A DNA stretch of 42,668 bases from Corynebacterium sp. (GTDB lineage Bacteria; Actinomycetota; Actinomycetes; Mycobacteriales; Mycobacteriaceae). The notes beneath the pieces were generated by a model, which saw nothing but the letters and a program-made list of their open reading frames with translations, had not been told where the DNA came from and did not search any database. The position numbers and the translations under genes are program-made. The stretch spans positions 1-42,668 of the forward strand of contig NZ_DURI01000053.1 in the NCBI RefSeq assembly GCF_012837295.1. Direction: 5' to 3'. This document shows, piece by piece, positions 8,392 through 17,382 of the stretch; position 1 is the stretch's first letter; the number at the start of each line of letters is the position of its first letter.

Positions 8392-9837
8392 TTAGACCCG
8401 CACGCCGTTGACCGTCAGCGAACCGTCGGCGTTGACGGTGACGTCGGCCGCCATGGCGGCGGCCATGTTCATGCGCAGATGCGACGCGCGGCCGTCGGTG
8501 CGGTCGAGCGGGAAGCCCGAGTCGATCGCGGTGACCTCGAGGACCTTCACGCGCTGCTCGTCCGTGAGCTGCGGGTGGGTGGTCGCCAGCAGGCCGGCGT
8601 AACCCTGCGGCACCGTCACGGCGACGCCGGCCTCGCCGACGCGGTTGAAGCCGTAGGTCATGCGCTCGGTGTACTGCGCGATCGCGGCATCGTCCGACAG
8701 GTAGGGAGTGTCCGCGGCGATGCACTCGGCCAGCGTCGAGCCGCAGCGCCACTCGAGCTCCGCGCGCAGCTCCGCGGCGGCGGCCTGGATCAGCGGGCGG
8801 AACTGCGGGTCCGCCCAGCGGTCCGCGGCGGCCTGGTTGCCCATCATGCGGCCGCCCATGACGTCGAGCGGGTAGTGCACGCCCATGACCAGGCGGGACT
8901 GTCCGGCCTCGGAGGACCTCGCCTGGATCTGCGGGGCGACCTCCGGCAGCATCATCGACATCAGCGTCGCCGTCCACGCGGCCTTGTTCGTGTGGCCCGA
9001 CGGGTAGGCCGGGGTTTCCGAGTACGGATCGTCATCGCCCGGGTTGTCGCGGTAGTAGCGCTCGATGCGCTCCGGCGCGACCACGAAGGGCCGGTCGTAG
9101 TTGTACGTGTACTTCTCGGCGAACGAGGACGACGCGATTCCGCCCGCGCGGGCCAGGTTGCCGGACATCAGGGCGGTCATCTTCGGCAGACGACCCTCCT
9201 CCACCGCCGCGCGGAAGTGGGTGCCGAGGTTCTCGCCGAAACCGGCGGAGAGGTTGACCAGCGGATCGTCGTGGTCGTCCTGCAGCGCCAGCAGCTGGGC
9301 GGCGCGATCGTCCTTGGCGGCGTTGTTGATGCGCACGACGATCTCGAGGTTCTCGTCCATCACCTCGGGATGGTTCTGCTGCAGATCCCGGAACGGGTCG
9401 ACCACCGAGTGGTAGAACACGCCTTCGCCGGAAGCGTCCGACGGGAAGGCGCGCGCGATGTAGTCGGCCGGGAACGGCTGCGGGACCGGCGCGCCGTTCT
9501 CGTCGACCGCCGGGGCGTTCTGTCCCGGCACGAAGCTGGGCGCGCCCATCGGCGGAATGCCGGTGACGCCCGGCAGCGCGTCGCCGGTGGCGCCCGGAAC
9601 CGCGTCCCCGACCTCGCCGGGCACGGCATCGCCCTGGCCCTGGCCCTCCGGGGCCACGGCGCCACCGGGCAGGCCCGGGATGACGTCGCCGATGCCCGGA
9701 ATGGAATCGCGGGACGGCAGCCCCGGCAGATCCTGGGCGCCGGCGGCGGGGGCCAGCGGCAGGGTGATGGCGAGGGCGGTGACGGCTGCGGCGGAACGCA
9801 GTCCGGCACGGAGGAAACGGCGGGAACCGGTCTTCAC
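8392..9837 (-). CDS. secreted PAP2-superfamily acid phosphatase
   Basis: Signal peptide, YPSGHTNKAAW and GVHYPLDVMGGR motifs; GTG start at VKTGSRRFLRAG. Confidence 0.85.
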   Translation of the reverse strand: MKTGSRRFLRAGLRSAAAVTALAITLPLAPAAGAQDLPGLPSRDSIPGIGDVIPGLPGGAVAPEGQGQGDAVPGEVGDAVPGATGDALPGVTGIPPMGAPSFVPGQNAPAVDENGAPVPQPFPADYIARAFPSDASGEGVFYHSVVDPFRDLQQNHPEVMDENLEIVVRINNAAKDDRAAQLLALQDDHDDPLVNLSAGFGENLGTHFRAAVEEGRLPKMTALMSGNLARAGGIASSSFAEKYTYNYDRPFVVAPERIERYYRDNPGDDDPYSETPAYPSGHTNKAAWTATLMSMMLPEVAPQIQARSSEAGQSRLVMGVHYPLDVMGGRMMGNQAAADRWADPQFRPLIQAAAAELRAELEWRCGSTLAECIAADTPYLSDDAAIAQYTERMTYGFNRVGEAGVAVTVPQGYAGLLATTHPQLTDEQRVKVLEVTAIDSGFPLDRTDGRASHLRMNMAAAMAADVTVNADGSLTVNGVRV

Positions 9838-10071
9838 GGTGCGGATACTCCTGAGGCGGGATTCGATTTCTCGAAGCGGGGCGGGAACGCGCGGCGCCCA
9901 CGCGGGGCTGCCGCCGTCAATCCGAGATCGGATGAATCTTATCCCGGAATCCTTTCCAAACGGAGGCAAACCGTCAACCGCGGAGTTAATGGACCATGAA
10001 CCCGAGGTGACGCCAACGGTCCCCGCCAAAACTTTCCCGCCTCCCCGGCGACCGCTCCGGCTGCCGTTGCG

Positions 10072-10149
10072 ACGAACTGCTCCGTAGAACCGGTTCGGCG
10101 AACTGCTCCGACGAATTGCGCCGTCGAACTGCTCCGTCGAACTACTTCG
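10072..10149. repeat. six tandem 13-bp imperfect units (acgaactgctccg / tcgaactgctccg)
   Basis: Units 10072-10084, 10085-10097, 10098-10110, 10111-10123, 10124-10136, 10137-10149, in exact 13-bp register. Confidence 0.85.
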
Positions 10150-11011
10150 CCGAGTAGTCGTAGAAGCCGATGCCGGACTTGCGGCCGAAGCGGCCCGCCT
10201 CGACCATGCGCTTGAGCAGCGGCGGGGCGGCGTAGGTGGGCTCGGCGTACTCGTCGTACATCGCGTCGGCGATGAACTTCACGGTGTCCAGGCCGACCAT
10301 GTCCGCCAGGGTCAGCGGGCCCATCGGGTGGGCGCAGCCGTTGACCATGCCGGCGTCGATGTCCTCCTTGGTGGCCACGCCGTCCTGCAGCATGCGGATC
10401 GCGCCGAGGATGTACGGCACGAGCAGCGCGTTGACGATGAACCCGGAGCGGTCGGTCGCCTTGATCACGGTCTTGCCCAGCGCCTCGGACGCGTAGGCGT
10501 GCGCGCGCTCGGCCTGGACCTCGCCGGTGGACAGGGTGACCACGTGCTCGACCAGCGGCAGGACCGGCACGGGGTTGAAGAAGTGCAGGCCCATGACGCG
10601 CTCGGGGCGCTTGGTCGACGCCGCGATCGACTGGATGGGCAGCGAGGAGGTGTTCGAGGCCAGGATCGCGTCGGGGTCCTCCACGACCTCGTCGAGCTGC
10701 GAGAAGACGCTCGCCTTGACCTCCGGGTTCTCCACGATGGCCTCGATGACCAGCTGGCGGTCCTTGAAGTCGGAGAAGGAGGTGGTCCACGAAATGCGGC
10801 CCAGGATCTCGTCGCGCTCGGCCTGCTCGAGCTTGCCGCGGGACACGGCCTTGTCCAGGGACTTCTCGATGCGCTGCTTGCCGCCGTCGAGGAACTCCTG
10901 CTTGGCCTCCCACACCAGGACGTCACTGCCGGCCTTAGCGCAGACTTCGATGATGCCGGAGCCCATCTGACCGGCGCCGACGACGCCGACTCGGGTGATT
11001 TCATTAGCCAT
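10142..11011 (-). CDS. fadB2: 3-hydroxybutyryl-CoA dehydrogenase
   Basis: GVVGAGQMGSGI NAD-binding motif, ASNTSSLPI, GLHFFNPVPVLPLVE, HPMGPLTLADMVGLD. Confidence 0.92.
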   Translation of the reverse strand: MANEITRVGVVGAGQMGSGIIEVCAKAGSDVLVWEAKQEFLDGGKQRIEKSLDKAVSRGKLEQAERDEILGRISWTTSFSDFKDRQLVIEAIVENPEVKASVFSQLDEVVEDPDAILASNTSSLPIQSIAASTKRPERVMGLHFFNPVPVLPLVEHVVTLSTGEVQAERAHAYASEALGKTVIKATDRSGFIVNALLVPYILGAIRMLQDGVATKEDIDAGMVNGCAHPMGPLTLADMVGLDTVKFIADAMYDEYAEPTYAAPPLLKRMVEAGRFGRKSGIGFYDYSAK

Positions 11012-11216
11012 GTTCGGTTCACTCCCGTGGTTTCGGTTGCGGGGCGATCATCCCCGGCAACCTCACGGGCCGCCGTCGTGATCGCGCTCACGTTCTCCCG
11101 CCCACGTTACCGGCGATTCACGGTTGCCGCGCAGGAATTCGCCCATCCCCCGAACCGTTCGGCCCCGGTGCATACGGTCCCGGGCAAACGCCCCCCCCGG
11201 GCCGATCCCGGATCGA

Positions 11217-11780
11217 TCAGCGCGGCGGCAGCGTGGGCAGCTTCGCGGCGAGCTCCTTGAGCCGGTCCGACGACTCCCGGGCGACCGCGGCCACGTCGGG
11301 GTCGCCGGCTTCGGCAAGCCCGGCCCACGCTTCCCGCAGCCGCGGCACGTGCACTCGCAGCATGTCGCCGAAAGCGCCCGCCGCCTGCTCTCCGGACGCG
11401 CCCAACACCTTCTGGAGCTCGTCCTCGGTGAGCATCGACGCTCCGCCCTCGGAATCCAGACGGTCGGTCTGCGTTTCCAGGATGCCGCGGAACTCCCCCG
11501 CCACGGCCTTGAGTTCGCCGGACACGGCGCCGTCGGCCTGGATGTGCTCGGCGGCGCGCAGCAGCTGCTCGGCGTCGGCGACCAGGTGCGCGGCCCTTTG
11601 CTTGGCGACGTCCGCGTCCCCGACCGAGGGTGCGGAACCCTGCGGCGGTTCCTGGTTTCCGGCGGTGCTGGGGTCGTAGCCGCATCCGGTCAACGCCAGT
11701 GCGGCGGCGAGGCCGGCCGTCGCAAAGCCATGCCGCAGGCGGGCAAGGCCCGTACGGCGGGCGCAACGACCCGAACGCAC
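11217..11780 (-). CDS. putative lipoprotein, unknown function
   Basis: Lipobox LALTGCG after hydrophobic segment; GTG start overlaps stop of the ABM gene. Confidence 0.7.
   Translation of the reverse strand: MRSGRCARRTGLARLRHGFATAGLAAALALTGCGYDPSTAGNQEPPQGSAPSVGDADVAKQRAAHLVADAEQLLRAAEHIQADGAVSGELKAVAGEFRGILETQTDRLDSEGGASMLTEDELQKVLGASGEQAAGAFGDMLRVHVPRLREAWAGLAEAGDPDVAAVARESSDRLKELAAKLPTLPPR
11600..11610 (+). repeat. GCTTGGCGACG word
   Basis: exact family member. Confidence 0.8.
11718..11728 (-). repeat. GCTTTGCGACG word
   Basis: exact 11-mer on minus strand. Confidence 0.9.
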
Positions 11781-12103
11781 TACTCGACCTCCAGCTCGCC
11801 CATGCGGTCCCAACCGTCCTTGCCCTCGAGGGACTGGGAGACGATGCGCGGGGTCTCCGTCAGCAGGGGCTGCATGGTGTCCATGGCGGCCTTGAAGTGG
11901 TCGGAATTGACGTGCGCCTCGGCGGCGTCGTCCTCGAAAGCCTCGACCAGGACGTACTCGTTGGGATCCTCGACGGAGCGGGACCACTCGAACCACTTGT
12001 TTCCGGCCTCCGCGCGGGTGGCGGCGGTGAAATCGGCGACGTGGGTCATCCACTCGTCGGCGTACTCGGGCTTCACGGGGAACTTGACGACGATGAAGAT
12101 CAT
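11780..12103 (-). CDS. antibiotic biosynthesis monooxygenase (ABM) domain protein
   Basis: MIFIVVKFPVKPEYADEW...EAGNKWFEWSRSVEDPNEYVLVEAFEDDAAEAHVNSDHFK. Confidence 0.88.
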   Translation of the reverse strand: MIFIVVKFPVKPEYADEWMTHVADFTAATRAEAGNKWFEWSRSVEDPNEYVLVEAFEDDAAEAHVNSDHFKAAMDTMQPLLTETPRIVSQSLEGKDGWDRMGELEVE

Positions 12104-12109
12104 GCCGCC

Positions 12110-12115
12110 AGCATA
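12110..12115 (-). promoter_or_regulatory. putative -10 (TATGCT), leaderless ABM transcript
   Basis: TATGCT-N6-ATG on minus strand. Confidence 0.5.
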
Positions 12116-12159
12116 CGTGCGCCCTGCACGCCGACCCGGCCCCCTTTCGCCGTGGGCGA

Positions 12160-14031
12160 TCAGGAGGACGGGGACCTCGTCGCGTCGGGGCCGGCCGGAT
12201 CATCGTCGATGAACTCGCCGTCGATGCGAACGTCGCCGGAAATGACCAGCGTGCCGTCCTCGTCGTAGGAGTACTCGATGGGCGGCAGCTCGTTGCCGTC
12301 CTCGTCGTAGCCCGGCGCCGGGGCGGCCTCGTGGGCGGCGAGCTTCTCCGGGGTGTCCGTCTTCTTCCACTCGCGGGTCTTCGGGCGGCGGACGGCCATG
12401 TGGTCGTCGCTCATGCCCTTGACCAGCGACCACATCATGATGAAGTGCATGAAGAAGAAGGGCACGCCGATGAGGATGACCACTTCCTGCAACGCGAGGA
12501 TGCCCGACTCGCCGGAGATCACCAGCATGGCGCCGGCGACCGCGCCGATCATGACGCCCCACAGGATCCGGTAGGACGTCGGCGCCTTGTTCTCCTCGCC
12601 CGTCGACATCATGTCCGTGACCATCGCCGCGGAGTCGATGGAGGTGACGAAGAAGATCATGATGATCAGCAGCGCGAACACGCTCATCGCCGTCGCCAGC
12701 GGGTACTGCTCAAGCAGGATGAAAAGCGCCGGGGACGGGTCGCCGCCCTCGACGACCGGCTCCGACAGCACGCCGGGGTTCGCGGCCTCCAGCTCGAAGC
12801 CCGCGCGGCCGAAGATGGAGAACCAGATGATGACGAAGATCGTCGGCAGCGCGATGACGCCGGCGATGAACTGGCGCACCGTGCGGCCGCGCGAGATGCG
12901 GGCGACGAACATGCCCACGAACGGCGACCAGCAGATGGTCCACGCCCAGTAGAAGACCGTCCACGTGCCCTGCGACCACTCGGGGTTGAGGTCGTAGGAG
13001 TCGGTCCAGAACATGATGCGCGGCAGCTCGCCGGCGTAGATGCCCACGGTGTCCACGACCTGCTTGAGCAGCGTGAGCGTCGGGCCCATCAACAGCACGA
13101 AGATCATCAGGGCGACGGCCATCCAGATGTTGACGTTGGACAGCAGCTTGATGCCCTTGTCCAGGCCGCGGGCCACCGAAATCGACGCGACGATGATGAT
13201 CGCCGCGATGAGCAGCAGCTGGACCATGGAATTCTGCGCGAGGCCCAGGACGCGGGAGGCGCCGGAATTGATCTGCATCGCGCCCATGCCGACGGACACC
13301 GCGATGCCGAAGACGGTGCCGATGATGGCGACGGCGTCGATGAGCTTGCCGGGCCAGGCGTAGATCTTCTCGCCCAACAGCGGCGCGAAAATCGACGACA
13401 CCCGCGGCGGCAGCTTGCGCTTGTAGATGAAGTAGCCCAGGGCCAGGCCCGGCAGCGCCATGATCACCCACATGTGGACGCCCAGGTGGTAGATGGTGAA
13501 GCCCATCGCCTCCTGGCGGGCCTCGATGCTCATGGGGTCGAGGTTGCGCGGCGAGTTGATGGCGTGGTTCATCGGCTCCGCGACGCCCCAGAACATGAGC
13601 ATCGAGCCGGTGCCGCCGGCGAAGAGCATGCCGAACCATTCGGCGACGGTGTACTCGGGGTCCTCGTCGTCGTCGCCGAGCTTGAGGTTGCCGTAGCGGG
13701 AGACGAAGACGCCGATGAGGAAGACCAACGCCGCGGACACGCCGCCGATGAACAGCCAGCCGAGGTTCGTGGTCACCCAGCCGGAGGCGGTGGAATAGGC
13801 CTCGCGGGCGGTGTCGCCCATGACGACGGTGAACACCACGAATGCCAGAATGAAGCCGACCGACGCGAAGAAGATCAGCGGGTCCGTCTTGAGCCACCGG
13901 AATCTCGTCCGCTTCTTTCCGTCCGCCCCCATATCGGCGATGGACCGCGGTTTCGCGTCCGCGTCGCCCGATGGTTCGTGGTCTACGGTGTCTGTTGATT
14001 GCTTTGCGGAAATGGAATCCTGGGGATTCAT
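12160..14031 (-). CDS. BCCT-family (betaine/choline/carnitine-type) osmolyte transporter
   Basis: Twelve-TM-like; FAGGTGSMLMFWGVAEPMNH, VGMGAMQIN, YWAWTICWSPFVGMFVARISRGRTVRQFI. Confidence 0.93.
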   Translation of the reverse strand: MNPQDSISAKQSTDTVDHEPSGDADAKPRSIADMGADGKKRTRFRWLKTDPLIFFASVGFILAFVVFTVVMGDTAREAYSTASGWVTTNLGWLFIGGVSAALVFLIGVFVSRYGNLKLGDDDEDPEYTVAEWFGMLFAGGTGSMLMFWGVAEPMNHAINSPRNLDPMSIEARQEAMGFTIYHLGVHMWVIMALPGLALGYFIYKRKLPPRVSSIFAPLLGEKIYAWPGKLIDAVAIIGTVFGIAVSVGMGAMQINSGASRVLGLAQNSMVQLLLIAAIIIVASISVARGLDKGIKLLSNVNIWMAVALMIFVLLMGPTLTLLKQVVDTVGIYAGELPRIMFWTDSYDLNPEWSQGTWTVFYWAWTICWSPFVGMFVARISRGRTVRQFIAGVIALPTIFVIIWFSIFGRAGFELEAANPGVLSEPVVEGGDPSPALFILLEQYPLATAMSVFALLIIMIFFVTSIDSAAMVTDMMSTGEENKAPTSYRILWGVMIGAVAGAMLVISGESGILALQEVVILIGVPFFFMHFIMMWSLVKGMSDDHMAVRRPKTREWKKTDTPEKLAAHEAAPAPGYDEDGNELPPIEYSYDEDGTLVISGDVRIDGEFIDDDPAGPDATRSPSS

Positions 14032-14134
14032 CCGTAAGGCCTTCCGTGGTTCGTTGACACTGACATAATTATCGTAGCGGCACGGCAATCCCGTTCACTC
14101 ATTCACCCGGCCGCCCGGTTCCCAGGAGGTTCGA

Positions 14135-14812
14135 GTGGAGAGCTACCGCCTCGGCGAGCGCGCGCTCGCGGTGTACCTGTCGTCCATCACCGGATTCATC
14201 GACGCGCTGGGGTTCCTGTACCTCGGAGGCTTCTTCCTGTCGTTCATGTCCGGCAACACCACGCGCCTGACCGCGGCCTTCGCGGAGGGCGCCTGGGAAG
14301 TCGTGGGCAAGGCCGCCGGCGTCATGGCCCTGTTCCTGGTCGGCGTGATGATCGGCGCCCTGATCAGCCGCCTCGGCCACCGCCACTTGCCGCCGACGCG
14401 GGCACGCGAGGCGGTCCTGTTGTTCATCTGCCTCACCGCCACCATCGCGTCGATCTGGGTGGTTACCGGCGAGGAGCTGCCCGCCGTGCTCAGCCTGTCC
14501 TTCACCGTCGGCGCGATGAACAGCATCTTCGAGCGCGACGGCGAAGTCTCCATTTCGCTGACGTACATGACGGGCACCCTGGTGAAGATGTCGCAGCGTT
14601 TCGTCGGCGCCTTCTTCGGCGGCTCGCACCGCGATTGGATCGGCTACTTCCTGTTGTGGGTCGCTCTCGCGGTCGGCGCCATCTTCGGCGGTTGGTGCTT
14701 TACGACGATCGGCCTCAAAGCCGTGTGGGTCGTCACCGCCATGATCATCGGGGGAACCGCGGTGGCGTTGGCCAATCGCCATCGACGCCGAAAGGCCGGA
14801 TTGCACGTCTGA
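14135..14812 (+). CDS. DUF1275 (YoaK) family membrane protein
   Basis: GFIDALGFLYLGGFFLSFMSGNTTRL, GAMNSIF, TYMTGTLVK; AGGAGG at 14124-14129 before GTG. Confidence 0.9.
   Translation: MESYRLGERALAVYLSSITGFIDALGFLYLGGFFLSFMSGNTTRLTAAFAEGAWEVVGKAAGVMALFLVGVMIGALISRLGHRHLPPTRAREAVLLFICLTATIASIWVVTGEELPAVLSLSFTVGAMNSIFERDGEVSISLTYMTGTLVKMSQRFVGAFFGGSHRDWIGYFLLWVALAVGAIFGGWCFTTIGLKAVWVVTAMIIGGTAVALANRHRRRKAGLHV
14697..14707 (+). repeat. GCTTTACGACG word
   Basis: exact 11-mer. Confidence 0.9.
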
Positions 14813-14934
14813 CGGGTGCGCGCGGGCCGTCGTCGAGCACGGGGCCCGGGCGCGGGACCCGCTCGCGCACTCCCCCGGCCCCCGAAAACACCGTTCGGCC
14901 GCGGGGCGACGCGTTCTTGGGCAAAATGGTCGGC

Positions 14935-15504
14935 ATGGACGCGAACCCCCTCAACCAGGTCCCCCTGATCTTCCCCTGCAACGGCAAGACGCCGCGGATC
15001 CACCGGTCGGCGTGGATCGCCCCCGGTGCGGTGATCATCGGCGACGTCACCATCGGCCCCGATTCCTCGGTGTTCTACGGGTCGGTGCTGCGCGCGGACA
15101 TCAACTCCATCACCGTCGGCGCGCGGACGAACATCCAGGACAACTCCACCGTGCACGTCGACGCCGACGCCGAAACCGTGCTCGGTGACGACGTCACCGT
15201 CGGCCACATGGCGCTGATCCACGGCACCCGCGTGGGCAACGGCACGCTGGTCGGCATGAAGTCGGCGCTGCTGTCGCACTCCGTCGTCGGCGAGGGTTCG
15301 CTCATCGCCGCCGGCGCCGTGGTGCTGGAGGGCCAGGAGATCCCGGCGCGCTCGCTGGCCGCCGGCGTGCCCGCGAAGGTCCGCCGCGAGCTGGACGACG
15401 CGACCGTGGAGGGCTTCATCGCCCACGCGGCGAAGTACGTGGAGACCTCCCACCTGCACGGAGACATCTCCCCGATTCCGCTGTCGGACGTGCTGTTCGA
15501 CTGA
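14935..15504 (+). CDS. gamma carbonic anhydrase family protein
   Basis: Left-handed beta-helix hexapeptides: APGAVIIGDVTIGPDSSVFYGSVLRAD, IQDNSTVHVD, VGHMALIHG. Confidence 0.92.
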   Translation: MDANPLNQVPLIFPCNGKTPRIHRSAWIAPGAVIIGDVTIGPDSSVFYGSVLRADINSITVGARTNIQDNSTVHVDADAETVLGDDVTVGHMALIHGTRVGNGTLVGMKSALLSHSVVGEGSLIAAGAVVLEGQEIPARSLAAGVPAKVRRELDDATVEGFIAHAAKYVETSHLHGDISPIPLSDVLFD

Positions 15505-15520
15505 CGCGGACGCCAGTGCA

Positions 15521-16003
15521 CTACACGTGCAGGGCGGTGAAGGGCGGGAACGGCAGCAGCCGCACGACGGTCCAGATCACCAGCACGGCGACGGTCACGT
15601 GCGGCAGCCATTTCCATGTCGTCCACGTGGGCAGCCGCTTGCCCAGCGTGCGGCCCATCCACACCACCCACGCCCACGCGAGGAGCACCACGGCCACGAC
15701 CGCGACGGCGTTGTAGCGGATCGCCCCGGACAGGTCGAAATGCGTGAGCGAGTAGAGCATCCGGGCGGTGCCGCAGCCCGGGCACGTGACTCCGAGCAGC
15801 GTCTTGGTCGGGCACACCGGCGTCGGACCGCCGGGGGTCGTGGGGTCGGCGACGGCCAACGCCGCGCAGCCGCACACCGCACCGGCGGCGACGATGAGCG
15901 GGCCGGCGGGAGACGTGGCGAACCAATTCCCCGCCCGCTCCATCACGCCGGCCGAACCGCCGTGGGCGTGCCGGTGCGAGTGCTGGTGGGCGTGCTCGGT
16001 CAT
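15521..16003 (-). CDS. DUF2752 domain membrane protein
   Basis: CPTKTLLGVTCPGCGTARMLYSLTHFDLSGAIRYN; His-rich N-terminus. Confidence 0.85.
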   Translation of the reverse strand: MTEHAHQHSHRHAHGGSAGVMERAGNWFATSPAGPLIVAAGAVCGCAALAVADPTTPGGPTPVCPTKTLLGVTCPGCGTARMLYSLTHFDLSGAIRYNAVAVVAVVLLAWAWVVWMGRTLGKRLPTWTTWKWLPHVTVAVLVIWTVVRLLPFPPFTALHV

Positions 16004-16007
16004 TCGA

Positions 16008-16613
16008 TCAGTACTGGTTGAGGTAGACGTCCGCTCCGCCGGTGGCGAACACGATGATGTTGGCGATCAGGCCGATGCCGGCGAGCACCGCGGCAACGAT
16101 CATCCAGGTCTTGGCCTTGTTCGAGGCGTCCTGCGCGCCCTGGTAGTCGCCCATGTTCCACAGCGAGTCGACCTTGTTGCCGAACACGATGGCCGCGATG
16201 CCGGCCGGCAGTCCCAGCAGACAGCAGAAGAGGAAACCGCCGATGGTCGCGATGATCGAGGGGACCATGTAGTTCTGGGGCTTGCCGCCGGCGGGGGCCG
16301 ACTGCGCACCGTACGCGCCGTAACCGCCCTGGCCGTAGCCCGACTGGCCGTAGCCGCCCTGGTCATACCCTTGCGCGCCGCCCTGGCCGTAGCCTTCCTG
16401 GTAACCGCCCTGGCCGTAGCCCTGGGAGCCGGACTGCCCGTAACCGCCCTGGTCATACCCCTGGGAACCGCCCTGGCCGTAGCCCTCCTGGCCGCTGCCG
16501 CGGTAGTTCTCGCCGTAGCCGCCGTACGAGCCGTCGCCGGACCCGTTTCCGCCCCTGGCGCCGTCGCCGGAGTCGAAGGGATCGTTCGGCGTGTTGTCGT
16601 TCGGGTTGGTCAT
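16008..16613 (-). CDS. CD225/dispanin-family membrane protein with G/Y/Q-rich low-complexity N-terminus
   Basis: GYGQGG-type repeats then [57 protein letters not shown], two TM helices. Confidence 0.88.
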   Translation of the reverse strand: MTNPNDNTPNDPFDSGDGARGGNGSGDGSYGGYGENYRGSGQEGYGQGGSQGYDQGGYGQSGSQGYGQGGYQEGYGQGGAQGYDQGGYGQSGYGQGGYGAYGAQSAPAGGKPQNYMVPSIIATIGGFLFCCLLGLPAGIAAIVFGNKVDSLWNMGDYQGAQDASNKAKTWMIVAAVLAGIGLIANIIVFATGGADVYLNQY

Positions 16614-16791
16614 CGAAGTGCCTTTCTTCGTGCCCGACGTGATCGGGGTACAAGTGCCGACGATCGGGAAATCGCAGCGCTTTTTATTTTACAGCGGAGT
16701 CATTCTTGCGGCGAAGTCATTTTCCTCCGCGAAACTCCAACGTGCACCGCGCTCCCCGCCCTGCCCACGCGGGCCACGCGGGCGGGCCCCG

Positions 16792-17382
16792 TCAGTCGAC
16801 GGCGGTCCGGTACGCCTCGACGGCGCCGACGCAGGAATCCGTGGCCGCACCGTGTTCGGTGACCAGCACGTACTGCATCCCATCCTGCGCCGTCTCACCG
16901 GCGAGGCACTGGGAAAACGTCGTCACCAGCACATCCTCGACCACCCACACCGATTCCGGCGCCTCTGGAGCGACGGTTTCGCGGGCGGGCCTCGGCTCCG
17001 TTTCGGCGGCGATGACGTCGTACTGCAGCGCCGGATCATTCATCAGCAGCGCCAGCCGCCCGCTGTCCGGATCCTCGAAGTCGCACCAGCCGGCGGCCTC
17101 GTCCCGCGTGCGCAGCTCGTACCCGGCGCCCGTCATCCGGTCCACGACCTCGGCCGAGCACATGTCCACCGCAGGCCGGCCCGTCCCCGGCAGGTCCGGG
17201 AGTGCGGCGGGCGTCACGTCTGCGGCGACTTCGCTTGACGACGCCCCGCCGTCACCCCCATCACCGCACGCCACGAGCCCGGCGCCGAGCCCCGCGGCCA
17301 AGGCGACGGCCGCACCGCGCACGACGACGCGGGAGCGGTGGCCGAACCCGGACGCCACTCCCAGCCTCCCCTCTCGGTTCAC
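16792..17382 (-). CDS. putative lipoprotein (possibly DUF3558-like)
   Basis: Lipobox GLVACG, conserved-looking CSAEVVDRMTG / WCDFEDPDSG; GTGA overlap with pncA stop. Confidence 0.6.
   Translation of the reverse strand: MNREGRLGVASGFGHRSRVVVRGAAVALAAGLGAGLVACGDGGDGGASSSEVAADVTPAALPDLPGTGRPAVDMCSAEVVDRMTGAGYELRTRDEAAGWCDFEDPDSGRLALLMNDPALQYDVIAAETEPRPARETVAPEAPESVWVVEDVLVTTFSQCLAGETAQDGMQYVLVTEHGAATDSCVGAVEAYRTAVD
17233..17243 (+). repeat. GCTTGACGACG word
   Basis: exact 11-mer, antisense to the lipoprotein gene. Confidence 0.9.

Noticed and set aside
10087-10096. GAACCGGTTC as a LexA/SOS box
   Set aside because: Lacks the spaced CGAAC-N4-GTTCG architecture and belongs to the 13-bp tandem repeat rather than a promoter.
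12331-13998. 555-aa plus-strand ORF opposite the BCCT gene
   Set aside because: Compositionally biased (His/Asp/Arg) shadow ORF; the minus strand has clear BCCT motifs.
16310-16500. CRISPR-like regular repeats
   Set aside because: Repeats are codons of a GYGQGG low-complexity protein segment, without unique spacers.
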